DNA of 64,000 nt from Streptomyces sp. 130. Its GTDB lineage: Bacteria > Actinomycetota > Actinomycetes > Streptomycetales > Streptomycetaceae. Shown here in pieces: positions 33,416-41,923 of this stretch (positions within the stretch are counted from its first letter, which is position 1; each line of letters opens with the position of its first letter). The stretch is from contig NZ_VJNO01000006.1 of assembly GCF_007096885.1 (NCBI RefSeq), positions 1 through 64,000 on the forward strand, in the 5' to 3' direction. The notes under the pieces are model-generated. The model was not told where the DNA came from. It searched no databases and worked only from the letters and a program-made list of their open reading frames with translations. Both the position numbers and the translations under genes were made by a program.

Positions 33416-35530
33416 ATGAGTGCAGAGGCCACCAGCCCAGGTGCTCCCATCCGCAGGCGGGGCCGCCCCCGGATCGACCTCCGCAGGCTCGGCAGAGCCG
33501 CGCTCTTCGGCCCGGTCTCCCGCGACCGGCTCCCCGACGCCATCGCGCACGTCGCCGAAGTGCACCGGGCCCACCACCCCGACGCCGACCTCGCCGTCCT
33601 GCAGCGCGCCTACGTGCTGGCCGAGACCTCGCACCGGGGGCAGATGCGCAAGAGCGGCGAGCCCTACATCACCCATCCGCTCGCCGTCACCCTCATCCTC
33701 GCCGAGCTGGGCGCCGAGACCACCACGCTGACCGCCTCCCTGCTCCACGACACCGTGGAGGACACCGAGGTGACCCTCGACCAGGTGCGGGAGGAGTTCG
33801 GCGAGGAGGTCTGCTACCTCGTGGACGGCGTCACCAAACTCGAGAAGGTCGACTACGGGGCCGCCGCCGAACCCGAGACCTTCCGCAAGATGCTGGTCGC
33901 CACCGGCGACGACGTCCGCGTCATGTCGATCAAGCTCGCCGACCGGCTGCACAACATGCGCACGCTCGGCGTGATGCGGCCCGAGAAGCAGGCCAGGATC
34001 GCCAAGGTCACCCGCGACGTGCTGATCCCCCTCGCCGAACGGCTCGGTGTCCAGGCGCTCAAGACCGAACTCGAAGACCTGGTCTTCGCCATCCTCCACC
34101 CCGAGGAGTACGCCCGCACTGACGCGCTGATCACCGAGGCGGCCGACGGTCCCGACCCCCTCGGCGCCATGGCGGCGAACGTGGCCTCGGTGCTGCGGGA
34201 GGCCGGCATCTCCGCGGAGGTCCTGGTCAGGCCCCGCCATTTCGTCTCCGTCCACCGCGTCCGCATGAAACGCGGCGAACTGCGCGGCAGCGACTTCGGA
34301 CGGGTCCTGGTGCTCGTCGGGGAGGACGCCGACTGCTACGCCGTCCTGGGCGAGCTGCACACCTGCTTCACCCCGGTGATCTCCGAGTTCAAGGACTTCA
34401 TCGCCGCCCCCAAGTTCAACCTGTACCAGTCGCTGCACACCGCGGTGGTGGGCCCGGACGGCGAGGTGGCCGAGGTCCTCATCCGTACGCACCGCATGCA
34501 CAAGGTCGCGGAGGCGGGCGTCGTCGCCCTCGGCAATCCGTACGCCTCCGAGGGCGCCCCCCAGACCGCCGAACCGGCCGACGGCGAACGCGCCGACCCC
34601 ACCCGCCCCGGCTGGCTCTCCCGCCTCCTCCAGTGGCAGCAGTCCGCGCCCGACCCCGACACCTTCTGGACCACCCTGCGCGCCGACCTCGCCCAGGACC
34701 GCGAGATCACCGTCTTCCGCACGGACGGCGGCACGCTCGGCCTGCCCGCCGGCGCCAGCTGCGTCGACGCGGCCTACGCCCAGCACGGCGAAGCCGCCCA
34801 CGCCTGTATCGGGGCCCGGGTGAACGGCCGGCTCGCCACGCTGAGCACCGTGCTGACGGACGGCGACACCGTGCAGCCGCTGCTGGCCGAGGACGCGGCG
34901 TCCGGCCCCTCACCGGACTGGCTCGACCACGCGCGCACCGCCGCCGCCCGCATCGCCATCACCGGCTGGCTCGACGCCCACCCGCAGGCGGCCCAGTCCG
35001 GTCAGCCCGGTGTGCCGGCCGGCCCCGAGCCGCAGCCGGTCCCGCCCGCGGCGCCGCGGACCGCCCGCGCCCGCACCGCGACCGCCGTGGCCGAGCGGCC
35101 GGACGCCGCGGTGCGCCTCGCCGGCTGCTGCACGCCCGTGCCCCCCGACGAGGTCACCGGCTTCCCCGTCCGCGGTGGCGCCGCCGTCACCGTGCACCGG
35201 CTGGAGTGCCCCGCCGTGGCCCGCATGGAAGCGGTCGGGCGGACGCCGGTCGCGGTGAGCTGGGGCGACGAGCAGGCGTGCCGGGTGACGCTGGTCGCCG
35301 AATCGTTCGGCCGCCCCCGACTGCTCGCGGACCTCACCGAGGCGATCGCCGGGGCCGACGCCGCCGTGATCTCCGCCACCGTGGAGCCCCCGAGCGAACA
35401 GCGCGTACGGCACACCTACACGCTGCGGCTCCCGGACGCGGCCGGTCTGCCCGCGCTGATGCGCGCGATGCGCGAGGTGCCCGGCGTGTACGACGTGAGC
35501 CGTGCCCAGCACCCGGCCGGGACGCTCTGA
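33416..35530 (+). CDS. rshA: RelA/SpoT homologue (RSH), hydrolase-competent with degenerate synthetase
   Basis: Encodes 704 residues. The (p)ppGpp hydrolase HD domain is intact: HRGQMRKSGEPYITHPLAV, LLHDTVEDTEVTL and IKLADRLHNMRTL. In the synthetase domain (about 265-370) the FKDFIAAPKFNLYQSLHTAV block and the Glu of AEVLIRT remain, but the segment carrying the catalytic Asp (DLVGIRV in active enzymes) is replaced and shortened around GSDFGRVLVLVGEDADCYAV. TGS (about 430-500), a Cys-rich zinc-finger-like segment (AGCCTP...LECP) and an ACT domain follow. GGAGG supports the ATG. It matches the second Streptomyces RSH protein, RshA. Net (p)ppGpp hydrolysis is inferred. Confidence 0.88.
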   Translation: MSAEATSPGAPIRRRGRPRIDLRRLGRAALFGPVSRDRLPDAIAHVAEVHRAHHPDADLAVLQRAYVLAETSHRGQMRKSGEPYITHPLAVTLILAELGAETTTLTASLLHDTVEDTEVTLDQVREEFGEEVCYLVDGVTKLEKVDYGAAAEPETFRKMLVATGDDVRVMSIKLADRLHNMRTLGVMRPEKQARIAKVTRDVLIPLAERLGVQALKTELEDLVFAILHPEEYARTDALITEAADGPDPLGAMAANVASVLREAGISAEVLVRPRHFVSVHRVRMKRGELRGSDFGRVLVLVGEDADCYAVLGELHTCFTPVISEFKDFIAAPKFNLYQSLHTAVVGPDGEVAEVLIRTHRMHKVAEAGVVALGNPYASEGAPQTAEPADGERADPTRPGWLSRLLQWQQSAPDPDTFWTTLRADLAQDREITVFRTDGGTLGLPAGASCVDAAYAQHGEAAHACIGARVNGRLATLSTVLTDGDTVQPLLAEDAASGPSPDWLDHARTAAARIAITGWLDAHPQAAQSGQPGVPAGPEPQPVPPAAPRTARARTATAVAERPDAAVRLAGCCTPVPPDEVTGFPVRGGAAVTVHRLECPAVARMEAVGRTPVAVSWGDEQACRVTLVAESFGRPRLLADLTEAIAGADAAVISATVEPPSEQRVRHTYTLRLPDAAGLPALMRAMREVPGVYDVSRAQHPAGTL

Positions 35531-35634
35531 GACCGGTGGAGCTCTGGGGTCCGTGCCGTCAACCGGCGTGATCATTCGGGTGGTGCGGCGCGCGCCGCGC
35601 CCGCCCGGCGGGGTGGCGCTGATAGCCGTAGTCC

Positions 35635-37092
35635 ATGCCGTTCCCCTCCCGCCGCTCGCGGGCCGCCCTGCTGGCCGCCGCCGCGTCGGCCGCCCTCGTC
35701 GCCGCCGCCCTGCCCGCCGACCCGGTGCCCCTCGGCATCGGCGACCCGCTCTTCCCGCAGCTCGGCAACCCCGGGTACGACGTGCTCGCGTACGACATCG
35801 GCCTCACCTACCAGGGCAGCAACGACGAGCCGCTGGACGCCGTCACCACCATCGACGCACGGACGACCGAGCCGCTGGACCGGATCAACCTCGACTTCAC
35901 CCGGGGCACCGTGCGTTCGGTCGCCGTCAACGGGCTGCGCGCCCGCTTCGACACGGCGGGCGAGGACCTCGTCGTACGGCCGGTGGGCCGCATCCCGGCC
36001 GGTATCCCCCTGCGCATCACCGTCCGCCACACCAGCGACCCCACCGGCGAACAGGACAGCGGCGGCTGGGTGCGCACCGCCGACGGGCTCGCCATGGCCA
36101 ACCAGGCCGACGCCGGACACCGGGTCTTCCCGGGCAACGACCACCCCGCCGACAAGGCGTACTTCACCTTCCGCGTCACCGCGCCGAACGATCTGACCGT
36201 CGTCGCCAACGGCATCCCCACCGGCCGCAGCCGCATGGGGGGCAGCACCACCTGGACCTACCGCACCGAGCACCCCATGGCGACCGAACTGGCCCAGGTC
36301 AGCATCGGCGACTCGACCGTCGTGCGCCGGACGGGACCGCACGGACTGCCCGTGCGCGATGTCGTCCCGACCGCGGACCGGGACCGCCTGGAACCCTGGC
36401 TGAAGAGGACCCCCGCCCAGCTGGAGTGGATGGAGCGGCAGGTCGGCCCCTACCCGTTCGAGAACTACGGGATCCTCGTCGCCGACACCGAGACCGGCTT
36501 CGAGCTGGAGACCCAGACCCTCTCCCTCTTCGAGAAGCGCCTGTTCACCGATACACGCTTCCCCGAGTGGTACGTCGAGTCGGTCATGGTCCACGAACTG
36601 GCCCACCAGTGGTTCGGCGACAGCGTCTCCCCGCAGACCTGGTCCGACCTCTGGCTGAACGAGGGGCACGCCACCTGGTACGAGGCGCGGTACACCGAGG
36701 ACCACATGGACGCGCCACTGGAGGCGCGCATGCGGAACGCCTACATCCGCTCGGACGCCTGGCGCGCCGCCGGAGGCCCGCCCGCCCGGCCCCTGGCCCC
36801 GGAGCCCGGCGAGAAGATCAGCCTGTTCCGGCCCGTCGTCTACGACGGCAGCGCCCTCGTCCTGTACGCGCTGCGCCAGGAGATCGGCCGGGACGCCTTC
36901 GACCGGCTGGAACGGCTCTGGGTGCGCGAGCACCGCGACTCCAACGCGGCCACGGCCGACTTCGTCCGGCTCGCCTCGCAGGTGTCGGGGCGCGACCTGG
37001 CCGCCTTCTTCGACGGCTGGCTGTACGGGACGAAGACGCCGCCCATGCCGGGGCACCCGGACTGGCGGAGCACGGCGCCGGCCGCCTCGTAA
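35635..37092 (+). CDS. secreted M1 family metallopeptidase
   Basis: Encodes 485 residues. A Sec signal peptide (RRSRAALLAAAASAALVAAALPA) precedes a beta domain and a gluzincin domain with zinc motif HELAHQWFGD and the downstream Glu in LWLNEGHATWYE. The GAMEN-like exopeptidase motif is replaced by TGFELETQTLS, as in secreted actinobacterial members. It is shorter than aminopeptidase N because the C-terminal HEAT domain is absent. No good ribosome site precedes the ATG. Confidence 0.9.
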   Translation: MPFPSRRSRAALLAAAASAALVAAALPADPVPLGIGDPLFPQLGNPGYDVLAYDIGLTYQGSNDEPLDAVTTIDARTTEPLDRINLDFTRGTVRSVAVNGLRARFDTAGEDLVVRPVGRIPAGIPLRITVRHTSDPTGEQDSGGWVRTADGLAMANQADAGHRVFPGNDHPADKAYFTFRVTAPNDLTVVANGIPTGRSRMGGSTTWTYRTEHPMATELAQVSIGDSTVVRRTGPHGLPVRDVVPTADRDRLEPWLKRTPAQLEWMERQVGPYPFENYGILVADTETGFELETQTLSLFEKRLFTDTRFPEWYVESVMVHELAHQWFGDSVSPQTWSDLWLNEGHATWYEARYTEDHMDAPLEARMRNAYIRSDAWRAAGGPPARPLAPEPGEKISLFRPVVYDGSALVLYALRQEIGRDAFDRLERLWVREHRDSNAATADFVRLASQVSGRDLAAFFDGWLYGTKTPPMPGHPDWRSTAPAAS

Positions 37093-37234
37093 ACCCGGGT
37101 GACGCCCCGCTCCCGGCGTGTCACTATCGACGGGTCGCCGAGGCGGCCGGAGCGGACGATCTCCCCCTCGGGAATCTTCCGCGCAGGTCACGCGTTGTGA
37201 CTGATGCAACTACTCCTATCGACGTAAGGATCCA

Positions 37235-38755
37235 ATGACCTCCTCTTCTTCCCTTCCCCAGGACGCGCGCAACGCGCAGAGTGCCACGGAGAACGCGACC
37301 GAGAGCCTCACCGAGGGCCTGCGGGCCGACGCCCTGATGGAAGAGGACGTCGCCTGGAGCTTCGAGATCGACGGAGAGCGGGACGGCGACCAGCTGGACC
37401 GCTCGGAGCGCGCCGCGCTGCGCCGCGTGGCCGGCCTCTCCACCGAGCTCGAGGACGTCACCGAGGTCGAGTACCGGCAGCTGCGCCTGGAGCGCGTGGT
37501 GCTCGTCGGAGTCTGGACCTCGGGCACCGTGCAGGACGCGGAGAATTCGCTCGCCGAGCTGGCGGCCCTCGCGGAGACGGCGGGCGCCCAGGTGCTCGAC
37601 GCCGTCTTCCAGCGCCGTGACAAGCCCGACCCGGCCACGTACATCGGTTCCGGCAAGGCGCTCGAACTGCGTGATCTCGTCGTCGAGTCCGGGGCCGACA
37701 CCGTCGTCTGCGACGGTGAGCTGTCCCCGGGCCAGCTGATCCACCTCGAAGACGTCGTCAAGGTCAAGGTGGTCGACCGGACCGCCCTGATCCTCGACAT
37801 CTTCGCCCAGCACGCCAAGTCCCGGGAGGGCAAGGCGCAGGTCTCCCTGGCACAGATGCAGTACATGCTGCCCAGGCTGCGCGGCTGGGGTCAGTCGCTG
37901 TCCCGTCAGATGGGCGGTGGCGGTACCAGCGGCGGTGGCGGCATGGCGACCCGTGGTCCCGGTGAGACCAAGATCGAGACCGACCGGCGCCGTATCCGCG
38001 AGAAGATGGCGAAGATGCGCCGGGAGATCGCGGAGATGAAGACCGGCCGCGACCTCAAGCGCCAGGAACGCCGGCGCAACAAGGTGCCGTCGGTCGCCAT
38101 CGCCGGATACACCAACGCCGGGAAGTCTTCGCTGCTCAACCGCCTGACCGGGGCGGGAGTGCTGGTGGAGAACGCCCTCTTCGCCACCCTCGACCCGACC
38201 GTGCGCCGGGCCGAGACGCCGAGCGGCCGGGTCTACACCCTCGCCGACACCGTCGGGTTCGTACGGCATCTGCCGCACCACCTGGTCGAGGCGTTCCGCT
38301 CCACCATGGAGGAGGTAGGCGACTCCGATCTCCTCCTCCACGTGGTGGACGGCGCGCACCCGGTGCCGGAGGAGCAGCTCGCCGCGGTGCGCGAGGTGAT
38401 CCGCGAGGTCGGTGCGACGGACGTGCCCGAGATCGTCGTGATCAACAAGGCGGACGCGGCCGACCCGCTGGTCCTCCAGCGCCTCCTGCGCAACGAGCGG
38501 CACGCCATCGCGGTCTCCGCCCGCACCGGGGCCGGCATCGACGAGCTGCTCGCGCTGATCGACAGCGAGCTGCCCCGTCCGTCGGTCGCGATCGAGGCGC
38601 TCGTGCCGTACACCCAGGGCGGGCTCGTCTCCCGGGTGCACGCCGAGGGCGAAGTGGTCTCCGAGGAGCACACCTCGGAGGGCACGCTGATCAAGGCACG
38701 GGTCAACGAGGAGCTGGCCGCGGAGCTCGCCGCGTACATCCCCGCCGTGCACTGA
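37235..38755 (+). CDS. hflX: ribosome-associated GTPase HflX
   Basis: Encodes 506 residues. An N-terminal HflX domain with a nucleotide-binding region is followed by a linker ending RQMGGGGTSGGGGMATRGPGE, a coiled coil, then the G domain: GYTNAGKSSLLNRLTG, LDPTVRRAETPSG, DTVGFVRHLPHHL and NKAD. HflX binds 50S subunits and rescues stalled ribosomes in stress. AAGGA precedes the ATG. A strong terminator follows. Confidence 0.95.
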   Translation: MTSSSSLPQDARNAQSATENATESLTEGLRADALMEEDVAWSFEIDGERDGDQLDRSERAALRRVAGLSTELEDVTEVEYRQLRLERVVLVGVWTSGTVQDAENSLAELAALAETAGAQVLDAVFQRRDKPDPATYIGSGKALELRDLVVESGADTVVCDGELSPGQLIHLEDVVKVKVVDRTALILDIFAQHAKSREGKAQVSLAQMQYMLPRLRGWGQSLSRQMGGGGTSGGGGMATRGPGETKIETDRRRIREKMAKMRREIAEMKTGRDLKRQERRRNKVPSVAIAGYTNAGKSSLLNRLTGAGVLVENALFATLDPTVRRAETPSGRVYTLADTVGFVRHLPHHLVEAFRSTMEEVGDSDLLLHVVDGAHPVPEEQLAAVREVIREVGATDVPEIVVINKADAADPLVLQRLLRNERHAIAVSARTGAGIDELLALIDSELPRPSVAIEALVPYTQGGLVSRVHAEGEVVSEEHTSEGTLIKARVNEELAAELAAYIPAVH

Positions 38756-38779
38756 GCCGCACCGCACCGAGAAGCAGCC

Positions 38780-38815
38780 GGAAGGCCCGTCCCCTCGCGA
38801 GGGGACGGGCCTTCC
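38780..38815. terminator. terminator after hflX
   Basis: Perfect 36-bp palindrome with 18-bp arms (each starting GGAAGGCCCGTCCCCTCG), 24 nt after the hflX stop and before the convergent protease gene. Confidence 0.85.
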
Positions 38816-38955
38816 GCCGTGGTACGGGCGCCGCCGCTACTGGCCCCCGTGTTGCTCGCTCATCACCGTGAAGATCTGCTCGGCGCCCCGCGCAGGGGCC
38901 GCAGCCTGCGGCCCTCAGCGCGAGCGCCGCGCCTCCGCGGGCGCGGTCCCGCCTG

Positions 38956-40188
38956 TCACTCGTCCGCGTACTTGTCGCTGACCGCGTCGTAGACGCCCTT
39001 GGCCTCCTTGCCGAGGCGCGGTCCGGCGAGCCAGCCCGCCGTCACCGGGCCGATGGAGGTGTTCGAGACCAGCGCGGGCTTGCCGTCCTGGCCGGTCGCG
39101 ACCCAGCCGCCGCCGGACGAGCCGCCGGTCATCGAGCAGCCGATGCGGTACATCGTCGGGTCGTCCTGGGCGAGCGACAGGCGGCCCGGCTTGTCCTTGC
39201 ACTGGAACATCTTCTGGCCGTCGTACGGCGCCGCGGCCGGGAAGCCGGTGGCGGTCATGTCCGCGATCTCGGGCACCGCCGGGGCGTTGAACTCGACCGG
39301 CAGCGCGGAACCGACGGTCTCCTCCAGGGACTTGCCGCCCGCACCCTCCTCGGGCGTGACGTGCAGTACGGCGAAGTCGTACGGAGCGCCGAGGCCGCCG
39401 ACCGAGGCGCCCTGGTCGATCCACTGCTGGGAGGTCTGCGCCCAGGTGCCCCACCAGATGCCGTAGGGGGCGACCTTCTCCTTCGGCGGGTTGCTCCGCA
39501 GCTCGGCCGTCGACAGACCGCTGTTGTTGTACGACGGCACGAAGGCGATGTTGCGGTACCAGCCGCCCTTCTTGCCCGCGTGGACGCAGTGGCCGGCCGT
39601 CCAGACCATGTTGGACTTGCCGGGGTGCGCCGGGTCCTTCACCACGGTCGCCGAGCAGACCATCGAGCCCTCGGGGCCGTCGAAGAACAGCTTGCCGGAC
39701 TCCGGCGCGTTGTCGTGGTACTGCGTCTGCACGCCGACGGCCCGGACCGGCGCGGGCGTCGGGTCCGTCACGCCCTCGTCGCCCGAGATGTCGTTGTCGA
39801 CCGGCTTCTCCGGCGGCTTGTCGGCGTCCTGCATGCGGTCGGGGTCCCAGAGGCCCGCGATGATCGGGTTGATGTAGTCCTTGGCCTCACGCAGCCACTT
39901 GTCCTTGTCCCAGTTCTTCCACTCGCCGTTCTTCCACTTGTCGATGTCGATCCCGTGTTCCTTGAGCCGGTCCTTCAGATCGTCCGGGATGGCGATCTTG
40001 CCGTCCGACGTCGCACCGGCCGAGGCGCTGTTGCCCGGCTCGGAGTTCGCGTCGTCCTCGGTCGGCCCGCAGGCGGTGGCCGTGAGCGCGAGGACGGCGG
40101 TGAACGCGGCGGTGACGAGCACGGGGGAGGAGGCGCGACGCGCACTCCTGCCGCGGCGTGCGGTGGTTCCTGGTCGAACGAGACGCAT
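38956..40188 (-). CDS. secreted or lipid-anchored trypsin-like serine protease
   Basis: Encodes 410 residues. A long N-terminal signal ends with a lipobox-like LTATACG, so the mature protein may be a lipoprotein. A charged spacer (DKWKNGEWKNWDKDKW) is followed by a chymotrypsin-fold protease with the triad His in TAGHCV, Asp in YDFAVLHV and Ser in GGSSGGGW. It resembles actinobacterial V8/trypsin-like peptidases. It is divergent from the siderophore operon; no functional link is implied. Confidence 0.88.
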   Translation of the reverse strand: MRLVRPGTTARRGRSARRASSPVLVTAAFTAVLALTATACGPTEDDANSEPGNSASAGATSDGKIAIPDDLKDRLKEHGIDIDKWKNGEWKNWDKDKWLREAKDYINPIIAGLWDPDRMQDADKPPEKPVDNDISGDEGVTDPTPAPVRAVGVQTQYHDNAPESGKLFFDGPEGSMVCSATVVKDPAHPGKSNMVWTAGHCVHAGKKGGWYRNIAFVPSYNNSGLSTAELRSNPPKEKVAPYGIWWGTWAQTSQQWIDQGASVGGLGAPYDFAVLHVTPEEGAGGKSLEETVGSALPVEFNAPAVPEIADMTATGFPAAAPYDGQKMFQCKDKPGRLSLAQDDPTMYRIGCSMTGGSSGGGWVATGQDGKPALVSNTSIGPVTAGWLAGPRLGKEAKGVYDAVSDKYADE

Positions 40189-40515
40189 CTGCTGATCCCC
40201 CTGGGACTTCGTGACTCAACGCTTCTGTACTGCACTTGTGTCCGGCGCGCCGCATGGTCCGCCGAACGGGCAGGAAGCAGCGCGGCCTTCGGGACGTGCC
40301 CGAGCCCGGCGCGGCCCCCACTATGCCGGTGCCGCTGTCGGCGGTGCGCGGCAGGGTTGCGCTCCGCAAGGATCTTCGGATTTACCCGTGATTTTTTGCC
40401 CCCTCGGTCGTTGGTACGCGTGGGGAGCACGGAGACAGCGTTCACCCTCGCAGGCCGTCCTTGCGAAATCGTACTGACGTGCAACGCAACTGTTACAGCG
40501 GGAGGATCAAGAGCC
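40189..40515. promoter_or_regulatory. divergent intergenic region, protease / siderophore operon
   Basis: 327 bp without a gene. Near the siderophore genes an AT-richer stretch (about 40460-40500) and GGAGGATC (40501-40508) are visible, but no confident -35/-10 pair. I searched by eye for the 19-bp iron box of DmdR/IdeR regulators (TTAGGTTAGGCTAACCTAA-like) and found no good match. Confidence 0.4.
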
Positions 40516-41895
40516 GTGGCCGTGACCGAACCAGCTCCGGCGCCACCCCTGGCGGCCCACGAAGGCATCCTGCGCCGCCAGTCGCTGCGTGAATCGGCCG
40601 CCCGCACCTACGCCAGGTCGCTGCCGATCGTCCCGGTGCGCGCCCGGGGACTGACCATCGAGGGCGCGGACGGGCGGCGCTATCTCGACTGCCTCTCCGG
40701 GGCGGGGACACTGGCCCTCGGCCACAACCACCCGGTCGTCCTGGAGGCGATCAAGAAGGTCCTCGACTCGGGTGCCCCGCTGCACGTGCTGGACCTGGCC
40801 ACGCCGGTCAAGGACGCTTTCGTCACGGAGCTGTTCAGCACCCTGCCGCGGCGGTTCGCCGACAACGCCCGGGTCCAGTTCTGCGGCCCCGCCGGTACGG
40901 ACGCGGTCGAGGCGGCGTTCAAGCTGGTCCGCGCCGCGACCGGCCGCAGCGGCCTGCTGGCCTTCACCGGTGCGTACCACGGCATGACGGCGGGCGCCCT
41001 CGCGGCTTCCGGCGGCGCCGAGGACGTACGGGTGACCAGGCTGCCCTTCCCGCAGGACTACCGCTGCCCCTTCGGCATCGGCGGCGAAGCGGGTGCGCGG
41101 ACCGCCGCCCGCTGGACCGAGAACCTGCTGGACGACCCCAAGAGCGGGACGCCCGCACCCGCCGGGATGATCTTCGAACCGGTCCAGGGCGAGGGCGGGG
41201 TCAACCCCGCGCCGGACGGCTGGACGCGGCGGATGCGCGAGATCACCGAGACCAGGTCCATCCCGCTGATCGCCGACGAGGTCCAGACCGGCGTCGGCCG
41301 GACCGGCGCCTTCTGGGCCGTCGAGCACAGCGGAATCGTGCCCGACGTCATGGTGCTGTCCAAGGCCATCGGCGGCTCCCTCCCGCTCGCCGTGGTCGTC
41401 TACCGCTCGGAGCTCGACACCTGGCAGCCCGGCGCCCACGCCGGCACCTTCCGCGGCAACCAGCTCGCCATGGCGGCCGGCACGGCCACCCTCGCGTACG
41501 TCCGCGAGAACGGCCTCGCCGAACGGGCCGGCGTCCTCGGCAGCCGCATGCTGGCGAGCCTCAGGTCGCTCGCCGCCGACCACCCGTGCATCGGCGACGT
41601 CCGGGGCAGGGGCCTGATGATCGGCGTCGAGATCGTGGACCCCGAAGCCCGCCCGCAGGGCACCGGCACCGAGCCGCCGCCGGACCCGGTCCTCGCCGCC
41701 GCCGTCCAGCAGGAGTGCCTGAGCCGCGGGCTCATCGTCGAACTCGGCGGCCGCTACTCCACCGTCGTACGCCTGCTGCCGCCCCTCACGCTCACCGACG
41801 AACAGGCGACGGCGGTGGTCGACCGCCTCGCCGACGCCCTGGCAGCGGCGGAGCGGTCACCGCACCGCCGCCTGCCTACCGGATCGCTCCGCTGA
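40516..41895 (+). CDS. diaminobutyrate--2-oxoglutarate aminotransferase (siderophore type)
   Basis: Encodes 459 residues, a class III PLP aminotransferase. The PLP Lys lies in VLSKAIGGSLPLAVVV, preceded by IADEVQTGVGRTG and GPAGTDAVEAAFKLVR. It resembles RhbA/PvdH-like enzymes that make L-2,4-diaminobutyrate from aspartate semialdehyde. GGAGG lies 10 nt before the GTG at 40516; GTG 40522 is an alternative. It is the first gene of a four-gene siderophore operon and should supply its diamine. Confidence 0.88.
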   Translation: MAVTEPAPAPPLAAHEGILRRQSLRESAARTYARSLPIVPVRARGLTIEGADGRRYLDCLSGAGTLALGHNHPVVLEAIKKVLDSGAPLHVLDLATPVKDAFVTELFSTLPRRFADNARVQFCGPAGTDAVEAAFKLVRAATGRSGLLAFTGAYHGMTAGALAASGGAEDVRVTRLPFPQDYRCPFGIGGEAGARTAARWTENLLDDPKSGTPAPAGMIFEPVQGEGGVNPAPDGWTRRMREITETRSIPLIADEVQTGVGRTGAFWAVEHSGIVPDVMVLSKAIGGSLPLAVVVYRSELDTWQPGAHAGTFRGNQLAMAAGTATLAYVRENGLAERAGVLGSRMLASLRSLAADHPCIGDVRGRGLMIGVEIVDPEARPQGTGTEPPPDPVLAAAVQQECLSRGLIVELGGRYSTVVRLLPPLTLTDEQATAVVDRLADALAAAERSPHRRLPTGSLR

Positions 41896-41923
41896 CCACG
41901 GACACCAGCACAGGAAGACCGCC

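Noticed and set aside
40300..40420. A DmdR iron box in the AT-richer stretch before the siderophore operon
   Set aside because: No 19-bp TTAGGTTAGGCTAACCTAA-like dyad is present; the A/T run is not palindromic.
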